Counted from the first letter of the stretch, positions 1-12,000 are shown. The stretch: 45,620 bases of DNA from Pelargonium tetragonum (GCA_036897445.1 JAYMTL010000154.1:1-45620); one strand, 5' to 3'. Translations and numbers: made by a program. Notes: generated by a model not told the origin, from the letters alone.

Positions 1-1072
1 AAAAAGAAGCACTGGCTTTTGGATAAGTTTATACTATTAACGTAGAGTCGGTGTACTTAAGTCTTATTAATTAAAAAGCAAGTCTTTAGAGGAGCTCCTT
101 TATGAGGAAACACAAAAATTCCTTATTCTGGGGTTTAGTCGTTTTGTACGCGTTGTGTCTCCTATCTAAGAGGACTTTACTTTTTTGTTCTTACCCGATT
201 TTTCTTAGACTACAAGGGGATGATATTCTTTTTAGATATTTACACTCTTTCTCTCTAAAGGAAAAAGACTCTCTAAGGGGAGCCAGAATTTAGAAGACTT
301 CAGCTACAGTAGAAAACAACCATAGCTATAACTAGACTGAAAATTCCAAGACTGTACTCGAAACCCTTAAAAAAGCTTTTGGTACCAAACCTTACAAAAC
401 CAAAGCACGACTAAATAAAGAGTACTTTTTTTGTATATACTGCTTGCCTTATATCAAACTCTTAAGCGAAAAAGGCCCTCTTTTATTAAGAAATTCCTTA
501 CCCATATCGAAAGTTCCGGAGCTTATAATAGAAAATCCCCGGAACACTAAAACTTATGAAAAATCTTAGGGTACCTGGAGCTTTTATAACAGAAGGAACT
601 ACTAAACCACGAGCTCAGTATATTCTACCAAGTAAAAGCTTAAGACTTTATTAGGGGTAACAATATTCTATATCGCCCAATTCTTTGTACTGTATACTCA
701 AACTGGAACATCAAAAATCCCTTGAGTCTAAAAAAGAGAAAGTCCGTACCCTTTCCCGTTCCATGAATTAAAGAGGGTCCCACTTAGTAAAAGAATCTTA
801 AAGTAATCCCTATCTTAACTACAAGATATGGTATATAAGTCCCTACTCTTGTAATGTAAAAAGTAGTTATCAAGGAAGATCAGCCTTTTTGACATCCAGA
901 AATTATTAACAACCCATATAATATTCAAAAAGAGGAGTTACAACGGGTCAAAAAGTCTAGCCAGTATAACTTTATTTATACAAAATAAAAACCCTTTCAT
1001 GGCACAAAGTTTATCTTATATAAATTTTAAATTTCCTGCAACTTCTAACTCGACTAAAAGACAAGGCTTTAA
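1..1072. other. Spacer with no gene seen
   Basis: I see no gene, RNA or mobile element here. A 63-codon open frame at 102-293 has no recognisable domain and is within what chance gives in AT-rich DNA. The palindromic octamer GGAGCTCC at 91-98 is one of four in the window and belongs to the GC-cluster pattern described separately. Confidence 0.6.
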
Positions 1073-1372
1073 TACTTTATAAGACTCAACTTCCTCCGTT
1101 TCTTACCTAATTCTTTATACTCCTCTCATTTTATCGGGAAACCTAGAAATCGTAGGAACACAAATAATAAGACTCCTATTCTCAGGAAGAGCAATACAAA
1201 GGCTCATAAGAAAGGGCTACAGAAGAATAATAAGAAACTACAGGAGTATAGCTACAAGGATTCCTAACTAAAAAGTAGGTACATGTTCAATAAGACAGGG
1301 AATAAGAAGATTAAGAGTACAGTAACACTAAATGTACAGAGTTTAGCTCTTAAGAAAGGTAGGACTAAATAG
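1073..1372 (+). pseudogene. Lys-rich decayed coding-like stretches
   Basis: Two neighbouring open stretches on the plus strand translate to unusually Lys/Asn/Gln-rich peptides. The first (1073-1267, 64 codons, no ATG) ends in a segment containing NTKAHKKGLQKNNKKLQ. The second (1283-1372, ATG to TAG, 29 aa) begins MFNKTGNKKIK. The Ala-His-Lys-Lys motif recurs at 1618, 1900, 17358, 17449 and 33811, and the nucleotides around 1296-1315 (GACAGGGAATAAGAAG) resemble the purine-rich upstream part of the repeat at 41.1 kb. I see no known domain. It may be an old copy of the dispersed family, or simply purine-rich DNA that reads as Lys by default. Confidence 0.3.
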
Positions 1373-1611
1373 GGGTAGAGTGTGGAGAATTCTGGGATAG
1401 AACTGAGTGACAAGATAAAAGTTCATTTTCCAGATAAGTTTTGGTTTAGTAGAGACTCCCGATAAGACTCAAACTACAGTTAGTATTAAGAGGGGTGCTC
1501 CATAAAAGGGTATAGATAAAGAACCCAAGTACAAGTTTAGTTCTAGGGAAAGTGAGGGATATGAGGAGTGAGGCTCTGAAGAAGTTTTTAGTTATAAGAA
1601 AGTCTGGGAAA

Positions 1612-1910
1612 TAGAAAGCTCATAAGTCTCAGTCAAGTGTGTATGTTCTAAAATGTACTATCCAAGATAAACTTGCCTGCATGAACCTTCCTACGCTGTC
1701 GCTACCGTCGGTAAGAAGTATTGACTCCAAAAATCTCCTACAAGTTAGAGCCTCCCTCACGGCAAGAGGGATATCTCTTAAAAACCAAACCAAAACTCTT
1801 ATATATGTGTTTAGGTGCGATAGCCCTAACACCCCCGAAATACAGTAGAGAGTAAACTGAATGTCCTAAACAACTAATAGGATAAGCTATAAAAGGAAAG
1901 GCCCATAAGA
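1612..1910 (+). repeat. Dispersed family copy C (diverged)
   Basis: The block at 1681-1735 (GAACCTTCCTACGCTGTCG, then CCGTCGGTAAGAAG and TTGACTCC) aligns with 34909-34945 (GAACCTTCCTCCGCTTCG, then CAGTCGGTAACAAG and GACTC). Further on, AATAGGATAAGCTATAAA and GGCCCATAAG near 1876-1903 match AATAGGTTATAGCT and AGCCCATAA near 35043-35075, so the similarity extends over about 200 bp with indels. An open frame through it (1615-1848) reads KAHKSQSSVYVLK at its start and MNLPTLSLPSV in the core, resembling the 41.0 kb copy in motif order. Function unknown. Confidence 0.55.
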
Positions 1911-2520
1911 AAAAGTAAAGAGCCCCCAATCTTCCTAAAAAAGAAAGGCACCGCTCCTACTAATCTTTCTAAGATACAGAGAAAAAGAAAGATAGTAAAA
2001 GGCTAAAAGAACCCCGTGAAATAGCTCGTTTTCTAAATTGAGTCTTTATTGAAAAGGTTGCGTGTATTTTAAGGTTGGAACTTAGGTTTCTCTTCTAAGC
2101 TCTTTTTATTAGTAAGGCAAGTTGGACAAGGGTTTGCTTAGTTTTTCTTACAAGGTTTTACATTACAGTATACAGGAGATAAAAACTCAGTAAGTTGCTT
2201 CTGTCTTCGTTTTCATTATAGAGGCAAGGTTTTTACCTGATGAAGAAAATGGAGTTTTGTTCATATATAGCATTCTAAAAACTCGAAGTTTATAAAAAAG
2301 GAAGGAGGAATTTTATGCTCTAATGACAGGAAGTTCCTATTACACCTTTGACTGGCTATGACTTAAGGGCGCTACCAAACAAAAGAGTGGCTAATTCTTT
2401 TGGATTGTAAGACCAAAAAGGAAGCTACAGTAACTAAAAGACAAAGAAAGGATTCTAAGAGTCACGGATATATAGATGATTAGGAGTGATTGTCATTCTT
2501 ATAAGAGTCAGAAAGCTTAA
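1911..2520. other. Spacer with nothing recognised
   Basis: I see no gene, repeat copy or structured RNA in this stretch. It has many stops in all frames. Confidence 0.55.
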
Positions 2521-2530
2521 ATAATAATAA

Positions 2531-2597
2531 AGAAGGACTTGAACCCATGGACATAACCTCGATTTTCTGTTGACGTAACTTTCGATACCATAATTCA
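2531..2597 (-). pseudogene. tRNA-like remnant, perhaps tRNA-Tyr derived
   Basis: The minus strand ends in ATGTCCATGGGTTCAAGTCC, a T-arm-like segment. Upstream, CAGAAAATCG and GTTATGTC resemble the anticodon-arm and variable-arm order of organellar tRNA-Tyr(GUA), which has ACTGTAAATTCG, then ATATGTC, then GGTTCAAATCC. That resemblance is from memory and by eye. Stem pairing is poor and I could not pair an acceptor stem, so it is a relic at best and not a working tRNA. A chance T-loop match is the alternative. Confidence 0.3.
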
Positions 2598-2600
2598 AAT

Positions 2601-4925
2601 CTTTACTGCACCTACTAATAAATGCCAACTAATAAGTAAGAAAGAACTCTTTATATATTTTTATATAAGCGATTCTCATCTTGACTAAGGAAATTCCATT
2701 AATATAATTAATGATAGGTAAACTTTCTTACTAGTTTCAATACAAAAGAAATTTTTAAAAAGAGTGAATTAGACTATAGACTTTCAGTAGAATAAATCTA
2801 GTAGGAATTCCTTGGAAATATCACGTACTTTGACCCTATGGATTCAGAGTCTAGAGTTTCTTCTTCCAAGGGTCTCAAAGTAGTAACTAAATGAATCTTA
2901 TAAAACTTGAATTGGGTCCCCACTCACGTATTCCAGTGAGAAGTAGTTTTTGTCTTAAAGAATTAGAGATCGACTAGAGTAGTATGGAGGAGCGCTTTTG
3001 GTAATTACTAAAAAAAGGCCCTTTTCTTCCTCCTAAGGTCTAGTCAGTTATGCTTTCTATAGCTCAGCACCCACCTATATATTATAACGAAGAAGCGCCG
3101 AATAAGGCATGCCCTATTCTCTAGTAAGTGTTCATTCTCTTTTCCTTATCTTAACCTAAAGTATTAGACTAAGGAATTCCTTTTTAAAGATTAAAAAAAC
3201 TCTATAAAAAGTTGAATGGATTCAGATTGGAAAGATTTGTTTGAAAATGAAAAGTTTTGGGTTCTTATAGCTATACTTTTAATGTATGCCACCAGAACCC
3301 GTTAGAGCGGCTTGGTAGGTTAAGTTAAAGTGTAAGATATCCCAGTTCTTTATATCTGCCCGAGATACCTATACTATTCAAAAGATATAGAATATCAGAA
3401 ACTTGAACTTAAACCTGTGTACTATAACTAGGCCGTCTTTTTCTACTCTCTAAGTCCCGCAGAGGATACGATACAAAGGTATTAAGGGAATAAAACCCTA
3501 ATTTTGGTCTAGTAAAAGAGGCCCCTCTTGCTTGCGTATCAGGATACACTTTATTGTAGAGTTCTCCTAGTTTATAGAATTGAAGACTCTCTTGTCTTCC
3601 CCCGTAGTACATACTGCTTCAATAAGAGTTTGAAAATTTCTACTTTCTTTTACTCGGTAAATACTTTGATTTCTTAATTAGATTAGGTGCCCTTAGGGAA
3701 GTTGCTAAAAGTAAAAAAGTTAAGAAATTCAAAATCCGCTTAGGAGAGTAGCTTTTTTTGGTAACATATTCTTAGGTTTTACCATAAATTGAGCGCCCAT
3801 ACGTCCTATGTGATGTGAAGGGTTTTATAAGTAAAAGTAAAAAGTTTGATAATCTAATATGAAACTAACTAAATTAAGAACCCGCTGAAGAAAGCCTTGT
3901 AGCGTATTAAAGGACCCGATAATGGAGAATTCCTATCCTTATTTACTTTAACAAGAGCTCACTATTATCATTCTATACAGAGTTAGAATCTTTAACCCCT
4001 GCCCATAGAGATGCAGTTAACTAAAGATAAGAGGGGAACCCTTATTCTGTATTCGCAACCCAAATAGGCTAAAAAAATTAGAATATATATAATCTAAAAG
4101 GATTTCTACAAATCAAAAAGTCACTTTTCCCTTTAAGTATAACGTTTCAGCATCCTCTTGATGAGCCCTTCAAGAAGCTACTAGGATAAGTTAACCTTTT
4201 ACTCCTATTGTGTAAATGCAGGGTTTTATAAGGCCTTTCATTTAATATGGATTTTTTTTAATGTTTTTATCCTCCTACTTTCAGTTACAGTTTTTTCTTT
4301 TTCGAAAACGGAAGAGAGTTTCTTAAATCTCCTTTTAAACTATGGACATTATTAAAAAAAAACTCTTTTTATATTCTTTCTTTCTATTATCTATTATGTA
4401 TGCCGCAAAATGAAATTACTAAAGTTAGATTTAGGGAGTTCCCTTTTTATCTTTCCTGTATGTTAGACTCGTATTTTAAAAACGCATTTTCCGCGCATTT
4501 CTATTTTTTGAGGCAAGGGTCCTACTAAGTTGGGCAAGCCAAGGGACTCCTTTTATTGTACCTGTATTGTAAGAAAGGTTGGCGGGTCGCTGGAGTCCTC
4601 GCCGGATTACGCTCAAAAAGCCCTTTTTCAGTAAAAGATTATGAAACGTTTTTTTTAGTTAGAAGTGCATAAAAAGGAATCTCTTAAAGGTAATGACAAA
4701 GACTCCAGTTGAAACGGGTCCTTAAAAAAGGTTAGCTATTTGTTTCGTTTAATTAATATAGAAGGGAAGTACAGTGATAATACTGAATCTGATACACTAT
4801 AGGACTCACTTTGACTTTAGACTCCTTCCCTTTTTGAAAAGCCTAGCTTGCCCTATATGATATGTAAGCATACAAAAACTCACAAAGACCTGGCTCCAGT
4901 TTAACACCACTTTTCATTAAGACTC
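2601..4925. other. Spacer with short palindromes only
   Basis: No gene is supported. The stretch contains a small inverted repeat at 2698-2714 (CATTAAT / ATTAATG) and scattered GC clusters in A/T runs, such as AAAAAGGCCCTTTT near 3013. An open frame on the minus strand at 3409-3612 shows no domain and is treated as noise. Confidence 0.55.
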
Positions 4926-4929
4926 TCTA

Positions 4930-4957
4930 TTCTTATCAGCCTTTGGGCTTTCCCTTT
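4930..4957 (+). repeat. 28-nt repeat shared with 31212-31239
   Basis: TTCTTATCAGCCTTTG followed by GGCTTTCCCTTT matches the segment at 31212 at 26 of 28 positions, same orientation. Read on the minus strand both give a Lys/Ala-rich peptide (ESPKADKN here, ESSKADKK at 31.2 kb). This suggests a shared ancestor rather than simple low complexity, since GCTGATAA is not a simple repeat. Confidence 0.55.
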
Positions 4958-4964
4958 CCTGGAC

Positions 4965-6340
4965 TCTCTTTCTTTTCTTTGTTTGAAAAAACCCATTTCT
5001 TGATTCTTGACTTACTAGCTTTCATTGAATTACAACAGACAAACAAAAAAGGAGTTCAAGTAACAGAAATTTAGAGTAAGAACGACTAAAAAAAAGAGAC
5101 TCTTAGAAACTTTTCGTTAACAAGATCCGGAATAGAAAGAAGAAACCTGTCTTCAATTTCACCTCGGAACTCTTTAGACTATCTGGAATTAGAGACCTAG
5201 ATGAACCTGGGGAGTTCGAGAGCAACACTGAACCTTCCTTAAGGCCCTAGCTTTCCCAGTCTTGAGACTTTGAGTCTTATAAACTGCTACACCTATCACT
5301 TTCCTCGGAAAAAGACCTCTCTTAAAAAGCTATGCTTAGATTCTTACCTTACTCTTATATCTTCTTTCTTTTTTACAATACCTTTTTGTAAGACCTCGTT
5401 TTTAGAGCTTGACTTGCTTTCTGTATCTTACCCTTATTCAGAAAAACCGGTTTCTTGCCCCCCACCTCAGAGATAGACTCTGTAAATACATCTGTATCTT
5501 CTTCGTAGCCGAACAAACAAGCTTCTAACTGAAAATTCAAGAATAAACGAACGGGTACTTTTTACTTAAAAAAGGAGTGCGGATTCGCTAGAATAAGACC
5601 AAAGCGACTCCCCGGAATCAAACTTATCCCTAGGTTAGAGACCCTTTATTGAGTTCCTAAAAATCAAACTTTCAAGATCAACCTTACCTCCTCTTTCGAA
5701 GGACTCCTTAAGACAAAGCCCCTTGCCAATCCCTGCAAATGTAGGCTCACCAAACCTCTTTTTAATACCTAGACTTCTCCTCTTATCCAAACCTTTTTTA
5801 GCTTTCATCCTACTCTCTATCTGGCCCTATCTTATATAAAATAGAAAACCCCTGTGCTTAAGACTCTGAAGTCGACCTTATACTTGAAATCTAGAGAAAG
5901 GGCTCCCTACCAAAACTTCGTACATTCTTATGCTAGTGGAAAGTTGATTTATTCCCTAATCGACGCAATTCTGAAATGAAAAGTACAGCAGTAAGTGTAT
6001 ATACTTACAAAGCTAGGGTTTTATACTATGAAGTAGATTGAAGCTAAGCTCAAATAGGGGTGTCTTTTTGAATAGTTCCGAGCGGCTTACTAGAGAGACC
6101 TATCTGTCGGATCCTCACTCGGTTACGCCTATGGAAATAGAAGCGAATGTTTAAACCAGACCCCGGTGAGTATATCAAAAAAAGACTAAGGCAGACCTTT
6201 AGGTTTGTACTAGCCCAAAGGTATTTGATCAAAATCCTATAATTAAAAGAAACTCTAGGATATCTTTTTCTTAAGAGGGTTTAACAAGTAATAAGGAAAT
6301 CTTTAGAAAAAAGTTTGGTATAAATCTAAGTGAAGGAATG
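4965..6340. other. Pyrimidine-rich spacer
   Basis: No gene is seen. C exceeds G on the plus strand and CT-rich words dominate from about 5.1 kb. A 68-codon open frame at 5270-5476 has no recognisable feature and reads as noise. Confidence 0.5.
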
Positions 6341-6344
6341 ATTA

Positions 6345-6622
6345 GGTATAGCTCTAGGTAAAATTTTAGATCTGAGTACGAAACCAAGTATGCAGAATAA
6401 GAAACAGACATAAGAAGGGTAGAGCTCCTAATCTATAAGAAAGTTTATAATAGTAAGGAGTCTTACCGATATACAGTATTACAAAAGGTCTTAAGAAAAC
6501 GAATGTAGCTTATATTAGTTATAGTTAGTAAGCATAGGACAGGGTATGATACAGATAAAACAGAGTTTTGCTAAAAGTAAGAGGAAAGATACGTATAGTA
6601 TAAAAAAGAAGCTAGAGAGAGA
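6345..6622 (+). repeat. Purine-rich stretch with dispersed-family words
   Basis: GGTATAGCTCTAG at 6345-6357 exactly matches the minus strand of 41088-41100 in the best-preserved family copy. The following 250 bases are rich in AAG/AGA words and contain GGTATGATACAGATAA near 6543, like the GTATGATACAGAAT word at 17606. It leads into the basic open frame at 6599. It is probably a very diverged family copy. Confidence 0.3.
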
Positions 6623-6892
6623 ATGAATAAGGAGGTTGCGGTTGTTAATAAAAAGGGATTCTTGGTTAAGAGAGTAAGAGTAAGTTGCAGAGTACAGGGT
6701 TACCAACCAAGACTAAGAAAATTTTTTATGAGTAAGAAAGAAGTCAATAAAAGGCACTCTGAATCAGACCTTAGCTTTTCATTTCCATACTCTTTAAACT
6801 CACTTAGTCGGTGGTGGGCTTTTAGTGATTATACCGAACTCCTTCGGCACCCGGTAATAGATCGTGCACGAGTTCGAATCCATTTCCTATAG
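6599..6892 (+). CDS. Unrecognised basic open frame, probably not a real gene
   Basis: The open frame runs 97 codons between stops, with an internal ATG at 6623 giving 89 aa. The N-terminal half is very basic (MNKEVAVVNKKGFLVKRVRV; then LRKFFMSKKEVNKRH). The C-terminal third overlaps a tRNA-like segment and a diverged copy of the family core, so the last 30 residues are unlikely to be protein-coding. I see no domain, signal peptide or membrane segment. It belongs with the other Lys-rich stretches of the window. If it ever coded, only the first 60 or so codons did. Confidence 0.2.
   Translation, partial: YKKEARERMNKEVAVVNKKGFLVKRVRVSCRVQGYQPRLRKFFMSKKEVNKRHSESDLSFSFPYSLNSLSRWWAFSDYTELLRHPVIDRARVRIHFL
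6806..6891 (+). pseudogene. tRNA-like remnant, perhaps tRNA-Ser derived
   Basis: The 3' part, CACGAGTTCGAATCC followed by ATTTCCT, lines up with the T-arm and 3' acceptor of plant mitochondrial tRNA-Ser(GCU), which ends CATGGGTTCGAATCCC, ATTTCCT (from memory). The 5' part does not match: it contains GGTGGTGGGC and CCTTCGGCACCCGGTAA, which fits the dispersed family core (GTTGGTGGGT ... CTTCGT ... GTCGGTAA) better. It may be a junction of repeat and tRNA end. The T-stem pairs poorly, so it is not functional. Confidence 0.3.
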
Positions 6893-6899
6893 CTGAATT

Positions 6900-7680
6900 C
6901 CCGTTTTCATTGAAAAGCCCGCGCCTCCAGAGTTGATGACAAAGAAACTGCACTTTTAATAGATTTCAGTAACAAGAGAGCCCTTTATAACATTTTTGCT
7001 TGACCTATATTTGGAAGTCTGAAGCTAGCCAACTGTACATCTGTAAAGCCTTTATTCTATCATTTTTTTTTGCTTCTTTTTAAGGAGCCTCTAGTTTTTT
7101 TACCTGTTACGACTGTCTTATGCTCCAAAAATATCCACTACAAGGTATAAAAAATCACCCTCCTTTCAGAGCAAAAGTTTACAGATGAAAGAGAACAATC
7201 CCAAAGTTACTATCTAGAATCTCAAATATAGAGACTGTTCGGACGCCCTGTTTTAAGAACTTGACATCCGCTTTGCCAACAGACCCTATTTTAGAATAAG
7301 TGCTTTATTGAGAAATGCTACCTGCCCATCCTGGGTTAACCGCTTCACTCTAGTAACCTAACCCAAAAGCTGGGGAATTCATATATCCCTAGACCCCTTT
7401 TCTCTTTTCAAATTGGGCCTCTCTTACTAAAACTCAAGAAACGAACTCAAACTCTTTTGACTATACTTCCCCGTCTCGTTAAACAGCTAACCTCGAAATT
7501 CTAAAAGGAGAATACCTGCTAAGACAAGAGGAAAAGCTAAGTCACTACTTTCTATCTCAAAACGCTAAAGCTTCCCTTTTAGGAATACAAGATTATATAT
7601 ACCTTGAAGTCAACTTCATAAACCTATACTAAAACGAAGATATTTCTACTTTAGACTCCAAATCGAATAGAAACAGGAGT
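6900..7680. other. Pyrimidine-rich spacer
   Basis: No gene is seen. C>G on the plus strand continues, and no tRNA or repeat copy was recognised. Confidence 0.5.
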
Positions 7681-7798
7681 TGCTGCGTCTTCTTCTGTTT
7701 ACTTTTATTGAGACATTTCTTTTCTTTATACGAGCTCTGCCTTGCCCACTCTATCGTGCTACTTCTTCTTTCTTATTGACCTACTTCCCAAATTCACG
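7681..7798 (+). repeat. Pyrimidine repeat, unit 1
   Basis: TGCTGCGTCTTCTTCTGTTT at the start aligns with TGCTGCGTTTTCTTATTTAC at 8159. The end (TATCGTGCTACTTCTT, TCTTATTGACCTACTTCC) aligns with TATCATGTGACTCCCTC, CTTATGCGGCCTACTTC at 8215-8254. Two matching ends at similar spacing over about 110 bp in the same orientation point to an old duplication. Function unknown. Confidence 0.55.
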
Positions 7799-8158
7799 AG
7801 AACCCTTTTTGGAATATAAAAAAGACAGCCACTCAAAAATCTTAGAAAACTAGCTAAACTTAGGAATCTCCTTATCATAAAGGACCCTTGCTTATCGCCT
7901 ATCTTGTGAGAACTGTGCCCACTATTCATTTCATTCTATAGCAAAAAGGTTTTCGCTTTATCGAATTTACTTACCTGAAACTCCTTCCGTATCGATCTAG
8001 AGCTAAGACTAAGAAAAGGCATATCTACCAGTCAAATCACCCACCCAGAGGACCCTGGTTTATCTAGTTATGAAACTACCTACTCAACTGCAATTTATGG
8101 AACGCACGAGATTTCGCATTAAAAGGGAAATTCCCTAATAGTACTAGAAAAAAAAATC

Positions 8159-8270
8159 TGCTGCGTTTTCTTATTTACAATACCTGCCTTCTCTCTGGAC
8201 TCTACTCGTAGCGCTATCATGTGACTCCCTCTCTTATGCTTATGCGGCCTACTTCAAAATTTTCTTTATA
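8159..8270 (+). repeat. Pyrimidine repeat, unit 2
   Basis: This is the partner of unit 1, lying about 480 bp downstream in the same orientation, with the matches described there. Differences are spread evenly, consistent with old age and no selection for a reading frame. Confidence 0.55.
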
Positions 8271-8383
8271 ACTCTTTGTCTTTGAAATATTCAAAATAAG
8301 GTAACTCAAAAAGGTTCGAATCCTATAACACTTCCCTTGTTGACTTAAAAACCTGCAACTATACAACAACTGAAAAAACTGCT

Positions 8384-8402
8384 ATCTACTAAATCTAAGA
8401 AA
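8384..8402 (+). repeat. 19-nt exact repeat, copy 1
   Basis: ATCTACTAAATCTAAGAAA is present exactly here and at 9054-9072. Exact matches this long are not expected by chance inside a few kilobases, so this is either a recent short copy or the conserved part of the pyrimidine repeat neighbourhood. Confidence 0.7.
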
Positions 8403-8933
8403 TCTTACCTTTCTAAAAGTTCTGACTTCATACAAACCCAGTCTTAGGCGAGAAAATGCAGCTACTTCTTTACCGGAAACAACTAGGTCGAGAGCCCCTT
8501 TTTTCTTTACACTCCCAACTTTAGTTCAGACTTGGAAACGGATCCCCTTCTTTCCAGAATTGACTTCGTTAATCAATCCCAACTCATCGACTCTTTTTGA
8601 CTCTCTCTAAAATCCCTGTCAACTTTTTATTGAAACAGTACCTGACAAAAGGAAAACCCCCCTGCTTGAGAATTGGAAACAAAGAAAAGGTATTGTAAAT
8701 AAGAAAGAGGAAAGTTTTTATATATTAATGAAATAAAAAAAAAGACCAAACTGACTGAATACTATTTATCTTTAGTTTAGGTGCCGAGAAATCCCCCTAT
8801 TTGACCTATTTCGAGTTCAATATCGACTAGCTTGCATTTTGAATTTGCTTTTATATAATAGATTCACCCCCTTGTAACCGGGAGTTCCCTTAATTGTTTC
8901 CCCTTTTTAATGCCCACTTGTCTTTACCGGAAA

Positions 8934-8975
8934 GAGCTCTCCTTAGCGCTACTTGTTCTATTACTTCCCTTACCT
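8934..8975 (+). repeat. Pyrimidine repeat, partial unit 3
   Basis: GAGCTCTCCTTAGCGCTACT and TGTTCTATTACTTCC resemble the middle of unit 1 (GAGCTCTGCCTT, CGTGCTACTTCTTCT). The match is short and gapped, so this is less certain than units 1 and 2. Confidence 0.35.
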
Positions 8976-9053
8976 TTAAATAGAAACCTTCCTTTGTACT
9001 CCTACTAGGGAACCTCTTTCCTATATGCATTTCCTGTTCTGTAAAAACCTTCG

Positions 9054-9072
9054 ATCTACTAAATCTAAGAAA
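9054..9072 (+). repeat. 19-nt exact repeat, copy 2
   Basis: This is the exact partner of 8384-8402, in the same orientation 670 bp away. Confidence 0.7.
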
Positions 9073-9079
9073 AAGCTAC

Positions 9080-12000
9080 TCCCTATATATACCCTACTCT
9101 ATAATAGAAACCCAAGGTTCTGGCTCGCTGTAACCTTAGAATTAGAATTGGAACCTCTTTCACCTATTAGACTTTGACGTTCGATTTCATACATTATAGA
9201 GCTACACGAAGATAGGAATCTGCCCTATAACAAAACGAACAGGCGCAAGGAAGAGCAGCTCCTTCATTCAAGAAGTAAACTTGTCAAATAGCAAGGTGCC
9301 CACTTTCAAACTTTATACTAGAAAGAAAACCTCCCTTTGTGATATCTGGGATTCTGTATCCCTATCCTAGTCTTTATTTCTCAATACTTGCGCTCTTAAT
9401 CTTAATAACTAAAATTTCTACCTTTCTTTGCAAACAGCCAATTTCATAACAAGAAGATTAGGTAATGAAATTAACAAAAAGCTAGAATAACTATATAACC
9501 AAGCATTCTTATTAAAACTATTGAAACTTGTTAACAGCCGGCAATAATTAATAATAGATATCTTACTTACTAGTCTAACTAAGTTCTTAGGACCCCAACG
9601 AAAAGAATGATTCATTAACAAACAGATAGCCTTTTCTTGCAAATTACTGTCTTTTGACTTTTACTAAATATTACAATCCTGGAAGTCCCCGTGAGTTTGA
9701 ACCAGGGTTGAATCCCTTAACTCATTTTTAAGCAACTCTAATAAGATAATATTTGAGTTAATACTTAAAAAGTCTCAACCTAAGAACAAATTTATGAAGG
9801 TGCATTCTATGCTGTATAAAAGCCTTTAAAAAAGGAACTTCCCTTAGCTCCTTTAGGGGACCCTTTTCGAAAGAGCCGGAATTCTTACTAGCTTCTAATT
9901 AAACCTATAGCATAAATTCATTTTTAAGTTTTATAACAGGTAACTTCTTTTATCGGAAATAGAATAAAACCCTTAAAAGAAAGGCCCCTGGATCTAAACT
10001 GCAAACCTCTAAAAAGCATTCGCTTATTAAGCGCTGTAAAGAAAGCTGGCCACGCCAAAAACTAAACTTACTTTAAGGGCTGAACTAAATTAGAATTTCA
10101 AGAAAAGTATAAACTTACAAAACGGACTCCCTATCAGGGCTAAGCCCCTAAAAATCACCCTCTACAGGCATCATACCCGAAAATAGTTTTATAAAAGTCA
10201 AAGCTTTCTGGGCCGCTCTATAACTACTTCCAGTAGAAAGATTAGGCAAACTTAATAAAAACTAGCTAGTACTAGACCCCTTTCTTATAAAAGAGATTTT
10301 CTCCATTTTTATAATTCTTTAGTGAGTATATGCTTTTTAAAGGTGTAATTTGGAATTCTTTGCAAGAGGTCGGATTGAGAGTCTTTTGTAAAACTAAGGA
10401 AACTCCCAGATTTTAGTGTGATTCGACCTCATACTTTTTATCCGCAAGAATTTCTATAACGATTTTCAAGAGCCTCTGGAACATTTGAACAAAAAATGAG
10501 ACTTAGACCTTGTAGTTTGGAATAAAACATTTTCTGGGAATCTCTTAACTAAAAAGAAAGACTTTGAATCTGATTATTCAGCTAAATTCAATTGCTTTGG
10601 ATTTGTTTATGGATAGCGCCAAAAAGTCAAAGATACGCTGTGAAAGACTTCTAGTCTTAGTCCAGGTTTGCGGAAACTTTGATATAGATATTGAGATTCT
10701 TTTTTATTCATATAGCTTTTTATTTAAGGTTATAAAGAGTCTGAGGCTTTATTATGAATGGATTCCATATTCCCATTAGGTTTTTAACTAAGTTACAGGA
10801 TTCTACTAAAATTCCATCTAGAGTTGGGGTACTTTTTTATAGCTAAAGCACTGTCTCGAAAAAGGGGGTTTCATTGTCTACCTTAACACTCTTAGCTTAC
10901 TAGTGGTCGTATCTAATCCTTTCCATTTCGTTTATATTATAATAGAATTTTTGGCTCTCATGCACAGCCCTATACTTTGATTTTACCTAACTTGGATAAC
11001 GTAAAATTTTCGACTACGGGGCGGAATGACACTGATTCTACAAAAAGTCTTACCTTTTCGATGGCAAATGCCTAAGAAATTAGATCTTTAATCAATTGTT
11101 TGTACTACAGCGCTTAACACCAATTTAAAGAACAGACTTAGGAATACCGGACTAAGCCTGGTTAACCCCGAACTCTATTTACAAGAGGATTTCAGGCTCT
11201 TTATATTGAAGAGGGGTACTTCAACTCTTGACTTTAAGAAACAAAGCCTCAGAATTAGTATATTTTTTAGTGAGTTTGAGTACTAGCTGAGCGTAAGGCG
11301 CTTCTACTTTCTATTTTAGTTTACTCTTTTAGAGTTTCAAATGAAGTACCCCGAATTGAACTATAAAAGCCCGTATTTTAAATATAGCAGCTTAGTTTTT
11401 TTTTGACTTTTGTTTCTTTTATTTCAAGGAGTTACTCATGTATTCAACAAAGAAACCCGACCTACTTTTAGTTTAGAGAAAACTCTCTCACTGCTTCTTA
11501 GTAGCATTGTTTAGTAATCTGAACTTTTTTGTTTAAGAATAAAGTTTACCAAAAAGGAGATTTTTTACGTTACCTAAAGTGAAGAGACTTTAGTGACACT
11601 CCATAGAAGGGCAGGTTAAATAAAGGGGAGTAATCTCGTTATCACACACAAAAAGAAGTATCCTGCAAATTCTAAATAAGTTTAAAATAAAAGGTATGAA
11701 TCTGTAGCGAGGAGCCCCTTTTTTTATGAATTTTTAGCTAGAATCCGGTTGGTTTTTAGGAGTAAGAAAATTTTAAGAACCTTACTCTAGTGGAGTTTTC
11801 TAGTAGGGTCTGAACTGAAACTAGGGCTTGTCGTCACCTCTTCATGTAAACTTTGGTAAACAAATAGAGCTTATAAAAAGTTTTATACAAAAAAGGACCC
11901 TTATCTATAGTACCGAAATTTTTTATGAGTTCTCGTAGCTCATAGCCCAGGGTTTTGTTGTCAATTTCATTCTTTACCGAGGTTAAAAAACAGAAAGATT

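Noticed and set aside
1738-1929. Minus-strand open frames at 1629-1832 and 1738-1929
   Set aside because: They are shadows across a dispersed repeat copy and have no features of their own.
8311-8325. AAAGGTTCGAATCCTAT, a T-loop-like word
   Set aside because: No D-arm or acceptor partner within 80 bases on either side.
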